Shown here one piece after another: positions 9,816 through 19,851 of a DNA stretch of 64,000 nt. The first letter of the stretch is position 1, and every line of letters starts with the position of its first letter. The stretch comes from Acuticoccus sp. I52.16.1 (GTDB taxonomy: Bacteria; Pseudomonadota; Alphaproteobacteria; Rhizobiales; Amorphaceae): assembly GCF_022865125.1 (NCBI RefSeq), contig NZ_CP094828.1:4581219-4645218 (forward strand), given 5' to 3'. The notes beneath the pieces were generated by a model that did not search any database, was not told where the DNA came from, and saw only the letters and a program-made list of their open reading frames with translations. The translations under genes were made by a program, and so were the position numbers.

Positions 9816-11537
9816 ATGACTGACTGGCCGCTCCTCTCGATCCTCATCTTCCTGCCGCTGGTGGGCGTGGTCTTCATCCTCGCCGTGCGGGGGGACGATG
9901 CGCCGGCGCTCGAGAACATCCGCCGCGTCGCGCTGATCACGACGATCTTCAACTTCGTCCTGTCGCTGGGGCTGTGGTTCGCCTTCGACCCCACCGACGG
10001 CGGCATGCAGTTCGTCGAGAAGGCGGACTGGATCCCGGGCCTGATCTCCTACCACCTCGGCGTGGACGGTATCTCGATGCCGTTCGTGGTGCTGACGGCG
10101 TTCCTGATGCCGTTCTGCATCCTGGCCTCGTGGAAGGCGATCACCGACCGCGTGCGCGAGTACATGGTCGCGTTCCTGATCCTCGAGATGCTGATGATCG
10201 GCGTGTTCTGCGCGCTCGACATCGTCATCTTCTACATCTTCTTCGAAGGTGGCCTCATCCCGATGTTCATCATCATCGGTGTGTGGGGCGGTCCGCGGAA
10301 GATCTACGCCTCCTTCAAGTTCTTCCTCTACACGCTGACCGGCTCGCTGCTCATGCTGCTGGCCATCATCGCGATGTACTGGGACGCCGGCACGACCTCG
10401 ATCCCCGACCTGATGCTCCACGACTTCCCGGCCGGGATGCAGACGTGGCTGTGGCTCGCCTTCTTCGCCTCGTTCGCGGTGAAGATGCCGATGTGGCCGG
10501 TGCACACCTGGCTCCCCGACGCGCACGTCGAAGCGCCGACCGCGGGTTCGGTGCTGCTGGCGGGTATCCTCCTGAAGATGGGCGGGTACGGGTTCCTGCG
10601 CTTCTCGTTGCCGATGTTCCCGATCGCCTCGGCCGAGCTCGCGTGGCTGGTCTTCACGCTCTCCTGCATCGCCATCATCGTCACCTCGCTGACGGCGCTG
10701 GTGCAGAAGGACATGAAGAAGCTGATCGCCTACTCGTCGGTCGCCCACATGGGCTTCGTGACCATGGGCATCTTCGCCATGAACACGCAGGGTATCCAGG
10801 GCGCGGTCTACCTGATGCTGTCGCACGGCATCGTCTCGGCCGCGCTCTTCCTGTGTGTCGGCGTTGTGTACGACCGGGCCCATACGCGCGAGATCTCGGC
10901 CTACGGCGGCCTCATCCAGCGCATGCCGTTGTACGCGACCGCGTTCATGGTATTCACCATGGCCAACGTCGGCCTGCCGGGCACGTCGGGCTTCGTGGGT
11001 GAATTCCTGGCGATGATCGGCACCTACAAGACCTCGGTCGTGACGGCCGTCGTCGCCACCACCGGCGTCATCCTGTCGGCCGCGTACGCGCTCTACCTCT
11101 ACCGCCGCGTGGTGCTGGGGCCGCTCGAAAAGGAATCCATGCGCCGCATGCTGGATCTCGACCTGCGCGAGAAGTTCATCATGGTGCCGCTCGTGTTCCT
11201 CACCATCCTGTTCGGCGTCTGGCCGAACCCGGTGCTGAACGTGACCGAGGCGTCCATCAACGAGTTGGTGGGCCACGTCGCCGAGGCCAACGGCGCCCCG
11301 GCCGGCCCCAAGATCGACGCCTCGCAGTTCACTCTGGCGACGGGCTCGTCCGCCGACGCGGTCGCGCGCGGTCTGGAGGCCGCCGGCATGGCGACCGAGG
11401 GGGGAGGCCACGGCGAGGCCGAAACGCACGGCACCGCCGACGCGCACGGCGAGGCCGGCGACCATGGCGAAGAAGGCGCCGCCGAGGGTCACGGTGCCGC
11501 AACGAGCGAGACGCACGAGACCGAAGCGAGCGAATGA
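9816..11537 (+). CDS. nuoM: NADH-quinone oxidoreductase subunit M with His-rich C-terminal tail
   Basis: A 573-residue antiporter-like subunit of complex I. The conserved pump residues are present: Glu in [12 protein letters not shown] and Lys in [21 protein letters not shown]. The canonical protein ends soon after [20 protein letters not shown] (about residue 490). Beyond this is a hydrophilic extension of about 80 residues, the last 45 made of repeating His-Gly, Glu, Ala and Thr ([20 protein letters not shown]). NuoM is usually about 500 residues, so the tail is an addition, probably on the cytosolic or periplasmic face and possibly metal-binding. The stop overlaps nuoN by ATGA. Confidence 0.96.
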   Translation: MTDWPLLSILIFLPLVGVVFILAVRGDDAPALENIRRVALITTIFNFVLSLGLWFAFDPTDGGMQFVEKADWIPGLISYHLGVDGISMPFVVLTAFLMPFCILASWKAITDRVREYMVAFLILEMLMIGVFCALDIVIFYIFFEGGLIPMFIIIGVWGGPRKIYASFKFFLYTLTGSLLMLLAIIAMYWDAGTTSIPDLMLHDFPAGMQTWLWLAFFASFAVKMPMWPVHTWLPDAHVEAPTAGSVLLAGILLKMGGYGFLRFSLPMFPIASAELAWLVFTLSCIAIIVTSLTALVQKDMKKLIAYSSVAHMGFVTMGIFAMNTQGIQGAVYLMLSHGIVSAALFLCVGVVYDRAHTREISAYGGLIQRMPLYATAFMVFTMANVGLPGTSGFVGEFLAMIGTYKTSVVTAVVATTGVILSAAYALYLYRRVVLGPLEKESMRRMLDLDLREKFIMVPLVFLTILFGVWPNPVLNVTEASINELVGHVAEANGAPAGPKIDASQFTLATGSSADAVARGLEAAGMATEGGGHGEAETHGTADAHGEAGDHGEEGAAEGHGAATSETHETEASE

Positions 11538-12976
11538 TGAACCAGATCGATCTTCCCGCGCTCGCCCCGCTGCTGCCAGAGATCATCCTGGCGGTGTCGG
11601 CGATCGTGCTCCTGATGGCCGGCGCCTTCTCCGACGAAGACGCCGCGCCGACCATCTCGATCATGACGATCGTCTTCATGATCTTCGGCATCATCGCCAT
11701 CTGCCTGACGTCGACCGGCACGGTGACCTTCCACGGCGCCTTCGTGGTCGACGGGTTCGCGCGCTATCTCAAGATATTGACGCTCATCGCGGCGGCGGTG
11801 TGCATTGCGATGACGCTCGGTTATGCGCGTCACCAGTCCTTCAGCCGCTTCGAGTTCCCGGTGCTGATCCTGCTGTCGACCGTCGGCATGATGCTGATGA
11901 TTTCGGCCAACGACATGATCGGCGTCTATCTCGGCCTCGAGTTGCAGTCGCTGGCGATCTACTGCGTCGTCGCCATCAACCGCGACTCCACGCGGTCCAC
12001 CGAGGCGGGCCTCAAATATTTCGTCCTCGGCGCGTTGTCGTCCGGCATGCTGCTCTACGGCATCAGCCTGATCTACGGCTTTACCGGCGCCACCGTCTTC
12101 CCCGACATCGCCGCGGTGCTGGGCGAGGAGGGGACGTCGCTGGGCGTGATCTTCGGCCTGGTGTTCGTGCTGGCGGGTCTCGCCTTCAAGGTGTCGGCCG
12201 TGCCGTTCCACATGTGGACGCCGGACGTCTACGAAGGCGCGCCGAGCCCGGTGACGGCCTTTCTCGCCGCCGCACCGAAGGTCGCCGCGATGGCGCTCTT
12301 CACCCGCGTGGTGATGAGCGCCTTCGGCCCGGCCTTCATCGAGTGGCAGCAGATCCTGATCTTCCTGTCGATCATGTCGATGGTGCTGGGCGCCTTCGCG
12401 GCGATCGGGCAGACCAACATCAAGCGGCTGATGGCCTATTCGTCCATCGGTCACATCGGCTATGCGCTGATCGGCCTGGCGTCCGGCTCGCAGGAGGGCA
12501 TCGTCGGCGTGGTCGTCTACATGACCATCTACATGGTCACGACGCTCGGCACCTTCGCGTGCATTCTGGGGATGCGCCGTGCGGACGAGGGCATGGTGGA
12601 GGATATCTCCGACCTCGCCGGCCTGGTCCGCACCAAGCCGTGGATGGCGGCGGCGTTCACGCTGCTGCTGTTCTCGCTGGCCGGTATCCCGCCGCTGGTG
12701 GGCTTCTTCGCCAAGTTCTACGTCTTCCTGGCGGCGGTGAAGGCGGGGCTGATGCCGCTGGCGATCATCGGCGTCCTGTCCTCGGCGGTGGCGGCCTTCT
12801 ACTATCTGCGCATCATCAAGATCATGATGTTCGACGATCCGCGTGATCGGTTCGAGCCGATGGCCGGCGAGTTGCGTGCGGTGCTGGCCGTATCCGGTGC
12901 CTTCTCGATCTTCTTCTTCCTGGTCTGGACGCCGATCCTATCGGCCGCGACGGCGGCGGCGCAGAGTCTCTTTTGA
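11534..12976 (+). CDS. nuoN: NADH-quinone oxidoreductase subunit N
   Basis: A 480-residue antiporter-like proton-pumping subunit of complex I, the last nuo gene of the run. It has the conserved Glu helix ([17 protein letters not shown]) and the Lys broken-helix region ([26 protein letters not shown]), plus the second Lys helix ([12 protein letters not shown] context). The ATG overlaps the nuoM stop, and its own stop overlaps the next gene (birA), so nuoM-nuoN-birA-rnj form one tightly coupled transcript. Confidence 0.97.
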   Translation: MMNQIDLPALAPLLPEIILAVSAIVLLMAGAFSDEDAAPTISIMTIVFMIFGIIAICLTSTGTVTFHGAFVVDGFARYLKILTLIAAAVCIAMTLGYARHQSFSRFEFPVLILLSTVGMMLMISANDMIGVYLGLELQSLAIYCVVAINRDSTRSTEAGLKYFVLGALSSGMLLYGISLIYGFTGATVFPDIAAVLGEEGTSLGVIFGLVFVLAGLAFKVSAVPFHMWTPDVYEGAPSPVTAFLAAAPKVAAMALFTRVVMSAFGPAFIEWQQILIFLSIMSMVLGAFAAIGQTNIKRLMAYSSIGHIGYALIGLASGSQEGIVGVVVYMTIYMVTTLGTFACILGMRRADEGMVEDISDLAGLVRTKPWMAAAFTLLLFSLAGIPPLVGFFAKFYVFLAAVKAGLMPLAIIGVLSSAVAAFYYLRIIKIMMFDDPRDRFEPMAGELRAVLAVSGAFSIFFFLVWTPILSAATAAAQSLF

Positions 12977-13713
12977 CCGTGGGGGATGTCGACCCGGCGT
13001 CCGCGCCGGTCGTCACCCTGGGTGACGTGGGCTCGACGAACGACGAAGCGATGGCGCGGCTGCGCGCCACCGGGGCGCCCGTCTGGGTCACGGCGGAGCG
13101 GCAACTGGCGGGGCGCGGGCGCCGCGGTCGGCCATGGGTGTCCGAACCGGGCAACCTTTATGCGTCATTCGCGTTTCAACCCACATGGACCGAGGCCGCG
13201 TTCGGCCTGTTGCCGCTGGCGGCCGCCGTGGCACTGGCCGATGCAGTGGGTTCGCTCGGGGTCGGCGCGCGTGTGAAATGGCCGAACGATGTCCTTGTCG
13301 GCGGCCTGAAGGTGTGCGGGATCTTGATCGAGAGTGAATGGGTAGGGGCCGAGCGACGTGCGGTGGTCGGATACGGGGTGAACGTGGCGCACCACCCGGC
13401 CGACGCTCCGGCGACGCATCTGGCCGAACATGAGCCGTCCGTCGACGTCGCGGCCGTTCGCGGCGCGCTGCTGCCGGCGTTCGCCGACGTCGCACGCGTG
13501 CTCGGCACGGCGGACGGCGTCGCCACCGTGCGACGACGCTGGCTCGACAAGGCGGCCGGTGTCGGCGGCCCGATCGACGTTCGCCTGGAGAGCGAGACGC
13601 GCTCCGGAATTTTCGAGGGCCTGGACGACGGCGGTCGCCTCATCCTGCGCCGGCCCGACAACACGACGGACCGGATCTACGCCGGCGACGTCTTCATCAG
13701 GACGGCATCATGA
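12973..13713 (+). CDS. birA: Biotin-[acetyl-CoA-carboxylase] ligase (biotin protein ligase)
   Basis: Activates biotin to biotinyl-5'-AMP and attaches it to the biotin carrier protein of acetyl-CoA carboxylase. The 246-residue product has the catalytic domain only, without the N-terminal DNA-binding domain of E. coli BirA, so it is not expected to repress biotin genes. Motifs: STNDEAM near the start, the biotinyl-AMP loop [17 protein letters not shown] and a C-terminal SH3-like part. The TTG at 12973 overlaps the nuoN stop; a GTG two codons later is an equal alternative. The position after nuoN is conserved in Rhizobiales. Confidence 0.93.
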   Translation: MTVGDVDPASAPVVTLGDVGSTNDEAMARLRATGAPVWVTAERQLAGRGRRGRPWVSEPGNLYASFAFQPTWTEAAFGLLPLAAAVALADAVGSLGVGARVKWPNDVLVGGLKVCGILIESEWVGAERRAVVGYGVNVAHHPADAPATHLAEHEPSVDVAAVRGALLPAFADVARVLGTADGVATVRRRWLDKAAGVGGPIDVRLESETRSGIFEGLDDGGRLILRRPDNTTDRIYAGDVFIRTAS

Positions 13714-15389
13714 GCGCGCGCGGTTCGGAACTCGTCTTCCTGCCGCTCGGCGGCGTCGGCGAAATCGGCATGAACCTCGCGCTGTACGGGGTCGGTCCGC
13801 CCCACGCGCGCAAGTGGCTGATGGTCGACTGCGGCGTCACCTTCGCCGAGGCGCGCTGGTTCCCCGGTGTCGACCTCATCCTGCCGGACATTTCCTTCAT
13901 CGAGGAGGAGCGGCAGGATCTTGTCGGCATCGTCATCACCCACGCCCACGAGGACCACTACGGCGCGCTGCTCGACCTGTGGCCGAAGCTGCAGGTGCCG
14001 GTCTACGCCACACAGTTCACCGCCGGCCTGCTGAAGGCCAAGGCCACCGAGAACGGCAAGCTCGTCACCCCCGACGTGACGGTGGTCAAGCAGGGCGAGA
14101 CGCTGGACCTCGACCCGTTCAAGGTCGAGTTCGTGCCGATGTCGCACTCGATTCCCGAGCCGAACGCGCTGGCGATCCGCACCGCCGACCATGGCCTGGT
14201 CGTCCACACGGGCGACTGGAAGATCGATCTCGACCCCGGCGTCGGCGCGCCCATCGGCATCGACCGGTTGCGCGAATTGGGCGAGGAGGGCGTGGTCGCG
14301 CTGATGTGCGACAGCACCAACTCGCAGCGCCCCGGCCGCTCGCCGTCCGAGCTCGACGTCGCGGCGGGGCTGAAGGCGTTCGTGGAGACGGCGCCGCACC
14401 GCGTGGCGGTCACGGCCTTCTCGTCCAACGTGGCGCGCATCCGCGCCGTGTGCGAGGTGGCGGCGGCGACCGACCGGCACGTGGTCGTCATGGGCCGGGC
14501 CATGCGCCGGGTGATCGAGGTCGCGACCGAATGCGGCTTCATGGACGGGCTGCCGAGGTTCCTGTCCGAAGACGATGTCGGCCACCTGCCGCGGGACAAG
14601 GTGCTGGTGCTGCTCACCGGCAGCCAGGGCGAGGAACGGGCCGCGCTGGCCCGCATCGCCGGCGACAGCCACCCCCGCGTCGCGTTGTCCGAGGGCGACC
14701 GCGTGATCTTCTCCTCGCGCACCATCCCGGGCAACGAGAAGGCGGTCGGCGAGGTGATGAACGGGCTGGCTCTACAGGGGATCGAGGTCGTCACCGACGC
14801 GCAGGGCCTGGTGCACACCTCCGGCCACCCGCGGCGTGACGAGCTGGTCGAGCTGTACTCCTGGCTGAAGCCGAAGGTGTTGATCCCGGTGCACGGCGAA
14901 CCGATGCATCTCGCCGCGCACGAGCGGCTCGCCAAAGCCAACGGCATCGATCATGTCGTGCGCATCAGCAACGGCAAGATGGTCCGGCTCGATCCGGGGC
15001 CCGCCGCCGTGGTGGACGAGGTGGAGCCGGATATCTTGTTGATGGACGGCAAGCTGCTGCGCACGCCCGATCAGTCCAATGTGCGCGAGCGTCGCGCGCT
15101 GGCGTTCGCTGGCGTGGTGACGGCCGTGGTCACGCTCGACGACCGCTACGAGCTGGACGACGACCCGATGGTCGTCCTCATGGGCGTACCGGTGCGCGAC
15201 GACGAGGGCGAGACCTTCCGCGAGCAGCTCGTCGACGAGATCGCCGGGGCGATCGAGTCGATCCCGCGGCACCGCCGGCGCGACCGGGACACGGTCATCC
15301 AGGCGGCGCGGCGGGCGATCCGCTCGCACATGTCGCAGCGGTGGGGCAAGAAGCCGCTGTGCCACGTCTTCGTGGTGAACGCGCCGTAG
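13710..15389 (+). CDS. rnj: Ribonuclease J
   Basis: A 559-residue metallo-beta-lactamase/beta-CASP nuclease with 5'-3' exo- and endoribonuclease activity on mRNA and rRNA precursors. The zinc-binding motif HxHxDH is at H78, H80, D82 and H83 (THAHEDHYGAL); further motifs are HTGDWK, the beta-CASP motif STNSQRPGRSPSE and SGHPRRDELVELY near residue 370. ATGA overlap with birA. RNase J is the usual companion of birA in this order. Confidence 0.95.
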   Translation: MSARGSELVFLPLGGVGEIGMNLALYGVGPPHARKWLMVDCGVTFAEARWFPGVDLILPDISFIEEERQDLVGIVITHAHEDHYGALLDLWPKLQVPVYATQFTAGLLKAKATENGKLVTPDVTVVKQGETLDLDPFKVEFVPMSHSIPEPNALAIRTADHGLVVHTGDWKIDLDPGVGAPIGIDRLRELGEEGVVALMCDSTNSQRPGRSPSELDVAAGLKAFVETAPHRVAVTAFSSNVARIRAVCEVAAATDRHVVVMGRAMRRVIEVATECGFMDGLPRFLSEDDVGHLPRDKVLVLLTGSQGEERAALARIAGDSHPRVALSEGDRVIFSSRTIPGNEKAVGEVMNGLALQGIEVVTDAQGLVHTSGHPRRDELVELYSWLKPKVLIPVHGEPMHLAAHERLAKANGIDHVVRISNGKMVRLDPGPAAVVDEVEPDILLMDGKLLRTPDQSNVRERRALAFAGVVTAVVTLDDRYELDDDPMVVLMGVPVRDDEGETFREQLVDEIAGAIESIPRHRRRDRDTVIQAARRAIRSHMSQRWGKKPLCHVFVVNAP

Positions 15390-15482
15390 GCGTCCGCGGC
15401 CGGGCCGTTCGGCCACGCCCGCTCCCCCTTTAGGTTTGCCGGCGTTGCCCCTATCACCGATACGCATGAACGGGAGCGAGCA

Positions 15483-15881
15483 ATGATCGGTCGGCTGAAC
15501 CATGTGGCGATCGCGACGCGCGACGTCGCGGCGGCATCGCAGGTCTACCGCGGCGCGATGGGGGCCACGGTGACCGAGCCGCAGGACCTGCCCGAGCACG
15601 GGGTGCGGGTCGTCTTCGTCGAGCTGCCGAACACCAAGATCGAGCTGCTGGAGCCGTTGGGCGAAGGCTCGCCGATCGCCGCCTTCCTGGAAAAGAACCC
15701 CTCGGGCGGGCTGCATCACGTCTGCTACGAGGTGGAGGACATCGAGGCGGCGGCCGCGCAGGTGGCCGCGGGCGGGGCGCGGGTGCTGGGGCCGCCGAAG
15801 ATTGGCGCGCACGGCAAGCCGGTGGTGTTCATCCACCCGAAGGACGTCTCCGGCGTGCTGACGGAACTCGAGCAGGTCTGA
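15483..15881 (+). CDS. mce: Methylmalonyl-CoA epimerase
   Basis: Interconverts (2R)- and (2S)-methylmalonyl-CoA, feeding propionyl-CoA carbon into succinyl-CoA. At 132 residues it is a pair of VOC/glyoxalase beta-alpha-beta-beta-beta modules; metal ligands are visible at the expected positions (H7 in LNHVAIA, Glu in IELLEPLG, His in GGLHHVCYEV, and a C-terminal Glu). An AGCGAGCA ribosome region precedes the ATG. It follows RNase J by 93 bases and overlaps the next gene by one base, the order seen in related genomes. Confidence 0.93.
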   Translation: MIGRLNHVAIATRDVAAASQVYRGAMGATVTEPQDLPEHGVRVVFVELPNTKIELLEPLGEGSPIAAFLEKNPSGGLHHVCYEVEDIEAAAAQVAAGGARVLGPPKIGAHGKPVVFIHPKDVSGVLTELEQV

Positions 15882-16168
15882 TGGACCCGATCAGCGCCGT
15901 TGCCATCTTTTTCATCATCTGGTGGCTGGTCTTCTTCCCGGTGCTGACCTTCGGCGACCGGCGCTCGGACGCCGCGGCCGACCGCGTACCCGGCACCGAG
16001 CCCGGTGCGCCCGCGCGCACCCACCTGAAGCGGCGAGTGACGATCACCACCGTCATCGCCGTCGTCGTGTTCGGCGCGGTCTACCTGGCGCTTAACAGCG
16101 GGCTGACCTTGGACGATCTGCCCTTTCCCAAGCCGCCGCCGGTTCCCGAATACGAGAACGCGCGATAG
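15881..16168 (+). CDS. DUF1467 family membrane protein
   Basis: A 95-residue protein with two transmembrane helices (about residues 4-24 and 52-71) separated by a polar loop rich in Arg/Asp, and a proline-rich tail (PFPKPPPVPEYENAR). It fits the DUF1467 family found after mce in many Rhizobiales; function unknown. The ATG overlaps the mce stop (TGATG), so it is translationally coupled. In related genomes proS and lolC commonly follow; here a transport operon follows instead. Confidence 0.88.
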   Translation: MDPISAVAIFFIIWWLVFFPVLTFGDRRSDAAADRVPGTEPGAPARTHLKRRVTITTVIAVVVFGAVYLALNSGLTLDDLPFPKPPPVPEYENAR

Positions 16169-16280
16169 CGGGCCGCGGTCGGTCGCGCGCCAGCGGAATC
16201 ACCCGTGCGCAACCCTGGTGCCGTAAACGCGGGCAACCGACATGGGATCGTGGCACAAAACTGGCAGCGAATTCACGACA

Positions 16281-16299
16281 ATAAGCAACTCGTGCTTAT
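16281..16299. promoter_or_regulatory. Perfect inverted repeat ATAAGCA-N5-TGCTTAT
   Basis: Seven-base arms around a five-base centre (ACTCG), 23 bases before the start of the ABC-transporter operon. The centre-to-centre spacing of about 12 bp is typical of a dimeric helix-turn-helix operator. It has no U-tract, so it is unlikely to be a terminator of the upstream gene. Confidence 0.45.
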
Positions 16300-16322
16300 C
16301 CTTCACATAGGATCCGCTGACC

Positions 16323-17444
16323 ATGCAGGACAACACCTTCCGGGCCAAAACCGCCGTCTCGCGCCGCACGCTGCTGAAGGGGGCCGGCGCGGCCGGCCTC
16401 GCGCTCGGTGCGGGCATGCGCTTCCCGACGCCGGCGATCGCCCAGACCAAGACGATCAAGTTCACCCTGCCGTGGCTGGCCAACGGGTCCACGCTGTTCA
16501 CGTACGTCGCCAAGAACCAGGGCTTCTTCAAGGACAAGGGCCTCGACGTCGAGATTTCGCGCGGCTACGGCTCGGTCGCGGCGGCACAGGCGCTGGGGGC
16601 GGGCGAGTTCGACTTCGGCTTCGTGTTCGCCGGCGGCATCATCCTGGGTGCGGCGCGCGGGCTGCCGCTGAAGGGCCTCGCCACGCTGGGCTACGACGCC
16701 ACCATGGGCATGCTCTTGAAGGCCGACAGCGAAATCACCGAGCCGAAGGACTTCGAGGGCAAGAAGATCGGCATGGTGCCGACCTCGGCCGAGGCGCCGT
16801 ACTGGCCCGCGTTCGCCCGCAAGACCGGCATCGACACCTCCGGCGTCACCATCGTGCAGATGGACAACCGCGTGCTGGAGCAGTCCGTCATCAACGACCA
16901 GGTCGCCTCGGTGACGGCGATCGCCACGTCTTCGGTGCCGGTGATGATGTCGCTCGACCAGCCGACGCGCTTCATGCTGTGGTCGAAGTATGGCGTGTCG
17001 CTCTATGCCGGCCAGGTGGCCACCCAGGCGGCGACCTATGAGAGCGATCCGGAGCTGTGCGCCGCCGTGACCGAGGCGCTGACGGAAGGTCTCGTCTACG
17101 CGCTGAAGGATCCGCAGGCCGGCGTCGACATCTTCGTCGAGGAGGTGCCCGAGATCGGCATCGCCGCGAACGGGCGCGAGAACGCACGCCTGTCGCAGGG
17201 GCTGATGCACTATACGGTGGTCTCGACGGAGGCCGAGGAGCACGCCATCGGCTACACCGACATGGAGAAGGTGGGCGAAATGGTCGACATGGTGATGGAA
17301 TTTGGCGCGCCGGCCGATGCCACCCGCCCGGACCCGGCGGCCCTCTACACCAACGACGTGGTGAGCGAAGCCGGCAAGCTGTCGGCCGACGAGTGGGCCA
17401 GTATCAAGTCCGGCCTCGACGAGTACGCCAAGATCCTCGGATGA
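16323..17444 (+). CDS. ABC transporter substrate-binding protein (NitT/TauT, NMT1-like)
   Basis: A 373-residue periplasmic receptor with a twin-arginine type leader (SRRTLLKGAGAAGLALG, cleavage near AIAQ at residue 40). The mature part begins TKTIKFTLPWLANGSTLFTYVAKNQGFFKDKGLDVEI, the standard opening of NMT1/THI5-like binding proteins used for nitrate, taurine, sulfonates, pyrimidine precursors or purine derivatives. It heads a five-gene unit whose last two genes are RutB- and RutD-like hydrolases, so a pyrimidine, ureido or carbamoyl compound is a reasonable substrate guess. The stop overlaps the ATPase gene start. Confidence 0.9.
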   Translation: MQDNTFRAKTAVSRRTLLKGAGAAGLALGAGMRFPTPAIAQTKTIKFTLPWLANGSTLFTYVAKNQGFFKDKGLDVEISRGYGSVAAAQALGAGEFDFGFVFAGGIILGAARGLPLKGLATLGYDATMGMLLKADSEITEPKDFEGKKIGMVPTSAEAPYWPAFARKTGIDTSGVTIVQMDNRVLEQSVINDQVASVTAIATSSVPVMMSLDQPTRFMLWSKYGVSLYAGQVATQAATYESDPELCAAVTEALTEGLVYALKDPQAGVDIFVEEVPEIGIAANGRENARLSQGLMHYTVVSTEAEEHAIGYTDMEKVGEMVDMVMEFGAPADATRPDPAALYTNDVVSEAGKLSADEWASIKSGLDEYAKILG

Positions 17445-18241
17445 AAGTCGCTGCCGAAACCGTGCCGGACGTCCCGTTCCAGGCGATCACCGCCGACCGG
17501 GCGCGCAAGGTCTACGAGACGCCCTCGGGCGACGTCGAGGCCGTCGCCGAGGTGTCGTTCGAGATCGCCCGCGGCGACTTCGTGTCGATCCTCGGTCCGT
17601 CCGGTTGCGGCAAGAGCACGTTGATGCTGATGGTGGCGGGCCTGGAGCCTGCCACCTCCGGCACCATCACGCTGGACGGCGCGGCGGTGGCGGGACCGCA
17701 GACCGACACCGGCATCATGTTTCAGGACCCCACGCTGCTTCCCTGGCGCAGCGTGATCGACAATGTGCTGTTTCCGATCTCCATGGTGCGGCCGGTGACG
17801 GCGGCGGACCGGGCCGAGGCCGAGCGGCTTCTCAAGGTGGTGGACCTGTGGGCCTTCCGCGCCAAGCGGCCGCGCGAGCTGTCGGGCGGCATGCGCCAGC
17901 GCGTGGCACTCGCCCGCGCGCTCGTTACCAATCCGCGCATCCTGTTGATGGACGAGCCGTTTTCGGCACTCGACGCCATCACCCGCGACGAGATGGGCCT
18001 GGCGCTGGGTCGCATCTGGGACACCACGCACAAGACCGCGATCTTCATCACCCACTCGATCCGCGAGGCGGTGTTCCTGTCGGACCGGATCCTCGTCATG
18101 GGCCGGCGGCCGTCGCGCATCGTGGAGGACATTCGCGTGCCGTTCCCGCGCCCGCGCGACCCGGCGATGGAGGCCGATCCCGCCTTCAACGAGCTGTGCC
18201 TGCACCTGAAAGGCGAGATCCACAAGACGAGCGCCGCATGA
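17441..18241 (+). CDS. ABC transporter ATP-binding protein (NitT/TauT type)
   Basis: A 266-residue ATPase with Walker A GPSGCGKST (residues 52-60), signature LSGGMRQRV, Walker B ILLMDEPF and switch histidine ITHSIREA. It powers import with the permease encoded next. The ATG at 17441 overlaps the stop of the binding-protein gene (ATGA). Closest subfamily by pattern is TauB/SsuB. Confidence 0.94.
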   Translation: MKVAAETVPDVPFQAITADRARKVYETPSGDVEAVAEVSFEIARGDFVSILGPSGCGKSTLMLMVAGLEPATSGTITLDGAAVAGPQTDTGIMFQDPTLLPWRSVIDNVLFPISMVRPVTAADRAEAERLLKVVDLWAFRAKRPRELSGGMRQRVALARALVTNPRILLMDEPFSALDAITRDEMGLALGRIWDTTHKTAIFITHSIREAVFLSDRILVMGRRPSRIVEDIRVPFPRPRDPAMEADPAFNELCLHLKGEIHKTSAA

Positions 18242-18266
18242 GCCGCGCCGACGAACCACGGACCCG

Positions 18267-19088
18267 ATGACCGTTACCGAGATCGAAGCCACCGCCGCCC
18301 GCGTGGCGACCCGCCGCCGCAAGCGCCTCGCGGGGGTGGGGACGCGGGTGCGGGTGGTGGTGCTGCCCATCCTCACCGCGCTCGCCGTGTTCGCCGCGTG
18401 GGAGCTGATCGTCGATGCCTACGACATCTCCAACGCGCTCTTGCCGGCACCGTCCGAGATCGCGACGCGGCTGTCGGTGGTGTTGCCCTTCCTCTTGAAA
18501 CAGGCGGTGCCGACGACGCTGGAGACCATCGCCGGGTTCGCCATCGCGACCGTTCTGGGGATCGCGCTGGCCGTCCTCATCAGCGCGTCGCGGTTCGTGC
18601 GCGAGGCGATCTACCCCAATATCGTCTTCTTCCAGCTCATCCCCAAGATCGCTCTGGCGCCGCTCTTCATCGTCTGGCTGGGGATCGATTCGCCCTCGCG
18701 CGTTACCTTTGCGGTGTTCATCTGTTTTTTCCCGGTGGTGGTGGCGACGTTGACGGGGCTCGGTTCGGTCGACCGCGATCTGCTGCGCCTGTGCCGCGCG
18801 GTCGGGGCGAGCCGGTGGAAGGTGTACACGCAGGTGCGCTTTCCGGTCGCCATCCCGCACATCTTCGCCGGGCTGAAGATCGCCATCACCTTCGCGATGA
18901 TCGGCGTGATCGTCGGCGAGTTCATCACGGCCCAGGCCGGGCTCGGCTACATGATCCTGTTCGGCGCGTCGCAGGCGGACATGACGCTGATCTTCGCCTC
19001 CATCACGCTGCTGTGCGTCATCGGCCTTCTGCTCTACGCGATCATCGTCGCGGCCGAGGCGCTGGTCCTGCGCCGCTACGGAGAATAG
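18267..19088 (+). CDS. ABC transporter permease (NitT/TauT type)
   Basis: A 273-residue inner-membrane permease with about six helices and the EAA coupling motif (CRAVGASRWKVYTQVRFPVAIPHIFAGLKI) that contacts the ATPase. It forms a homodimeric channel with the ATPase at 17441 and the receptor at 16323. Its stop is two bases before the next gene start, indicating one transcript with the hydrolases. Confidence 0.93.
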   Translation: MTVTEIEATAARVATRRRKRLAGVGTRVRVVVLPILTALAVFAAWELIVDAYDISNALLPAPSEIATRLSVVLPFLLKQAVPTTLETIAGFAIATVLGIALAVLISASRFVREAIYPNIVFFQLIPKIALAPLFIVWLGIDSPSRVTFAVFICFFPVVVATLTGLGSVDRDLLRLCRAVGASRWKVYTQVRFPVAIPHIFAGLKIAITFAMIGVIVGEFITAQAGLGYMILFGASQADMTLIFASITLLCVIGLLLYAIIVAAEALVLRRYGE

Positions 19089-19090
19089 CC

Positions 19091-19837
19091 ATGAACGATC
19101 AGCCGCTCGGCAATGCGCAGCCGCAGACCGGCATCGCCGCCGTGCCGACCGCGCCCGGCGCCGACATCGTCGTCGCCGCCCTGCCGGAGCCGGTCGCGAT
19201 CTCGCTGGCGACGACCGCGCTCGTCATCGTCGACATGCAGAACGCCTATCTGTCGAAGGACGGCTACCTGGACCGTGTGGGGTTCGACGTGTCCGATTCG
19301 CCGCCGGTGATCGAGCGGACGGCGGCGCTGCTGGCGGCCGCGCGCGCGGCGGGACTGAAGACGATCTTCCTGCAGAACGGCTTCTCGCCGGACCAGGCGG
19401 AGGCGGGCGGGCCGACATCGCCCGTCTGGTACAAGTCGAACGCGCTGAAGTACATGCGCGCCCATCCGCAGATGCGCGGCAAGCTCATCACCATCGACAC
19501 GTGGGACTTCGCCATCGTCGACGCGCTGGCGCCGCGGGACGGGGAGCCGGTGATCCGCAAGGCGCGCTACTCCGGCTTCGCGGGCACCAATCTGGAGCAG
19601 ATGTTGCGCGCGAGCGGGATCACCACGCTGCTTCTGGCCGGCGTCAACACCAACGTATGCGTGGAGAGCACGCTGCGCGACGCCTTCCACCGCGAATTCT
19701 TCGGGGTGATGATCCCGGACGCGACGCTCCAGGCCGGGCCGGACTTTATCTTTGAGGCCAGCGTCTTCAATGTACGGTCCTTCCTCGGCTGGACCGCGGA
19801 CACGGCGAGCGTCGTCGCCGCGCTGCAGCCGGCCTGA
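19091..19837 (+). CDS. rutB: RutB-like ureidoacrylate amidohydrolase (isochorismatase superfamily)
   Basis: A 248-residue cysteine hydrolase with the triad D48 (IVDMQNAY), K157 (IRKARYSGF) and C190 (NTNVCVEST). Long stretches match what I recall of E. coli RutB, for example [31 protein letters not shown] and QAGP, well beyond the general superfamily motifs. RutB removes carbamate from peroxyureidoacrylate/ureidoacrylate in uracil degradation. The start at 19091 is two bases after the permease stop. No rutA, rutC, rutE or rutF is present in the window, so the native substrate may be another N-carbamoyl compound delivered by the adjacent transporter. Confidence 0.85.
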   Translation: MNDQPLGNAQPQTGIAAVPTAPGADIVVAALPEPVAISLATTALVIVDMQNAYLSKDGYLDRVGFDVSDSPPVIERTAALLAAARAAGLKTIFLQNGFSPDQAEAGGPTSPVWYKSNALKYMRAHPQMRGKLITIDTWDFAIVDALAPRDGEPVIRKARYSGFAGTNLEQMLRASGITTLLLAGVNTNVCVESTLRDAFHREFFGVMIPDATLQAGPDFIFEASVFNVRSFLGWTADTASVVAALQPA

Positions 19838-19851
19838 CCGCGAGACCATCC

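Noticed and set aside
7730-11516. Long reverse-strand frames opposite nuoL and nuoM
   Set aside because: Compositionally typical antisense of membrane proteins (His, Arg, Asp, Gln-rich), no ribosome site, no domain.
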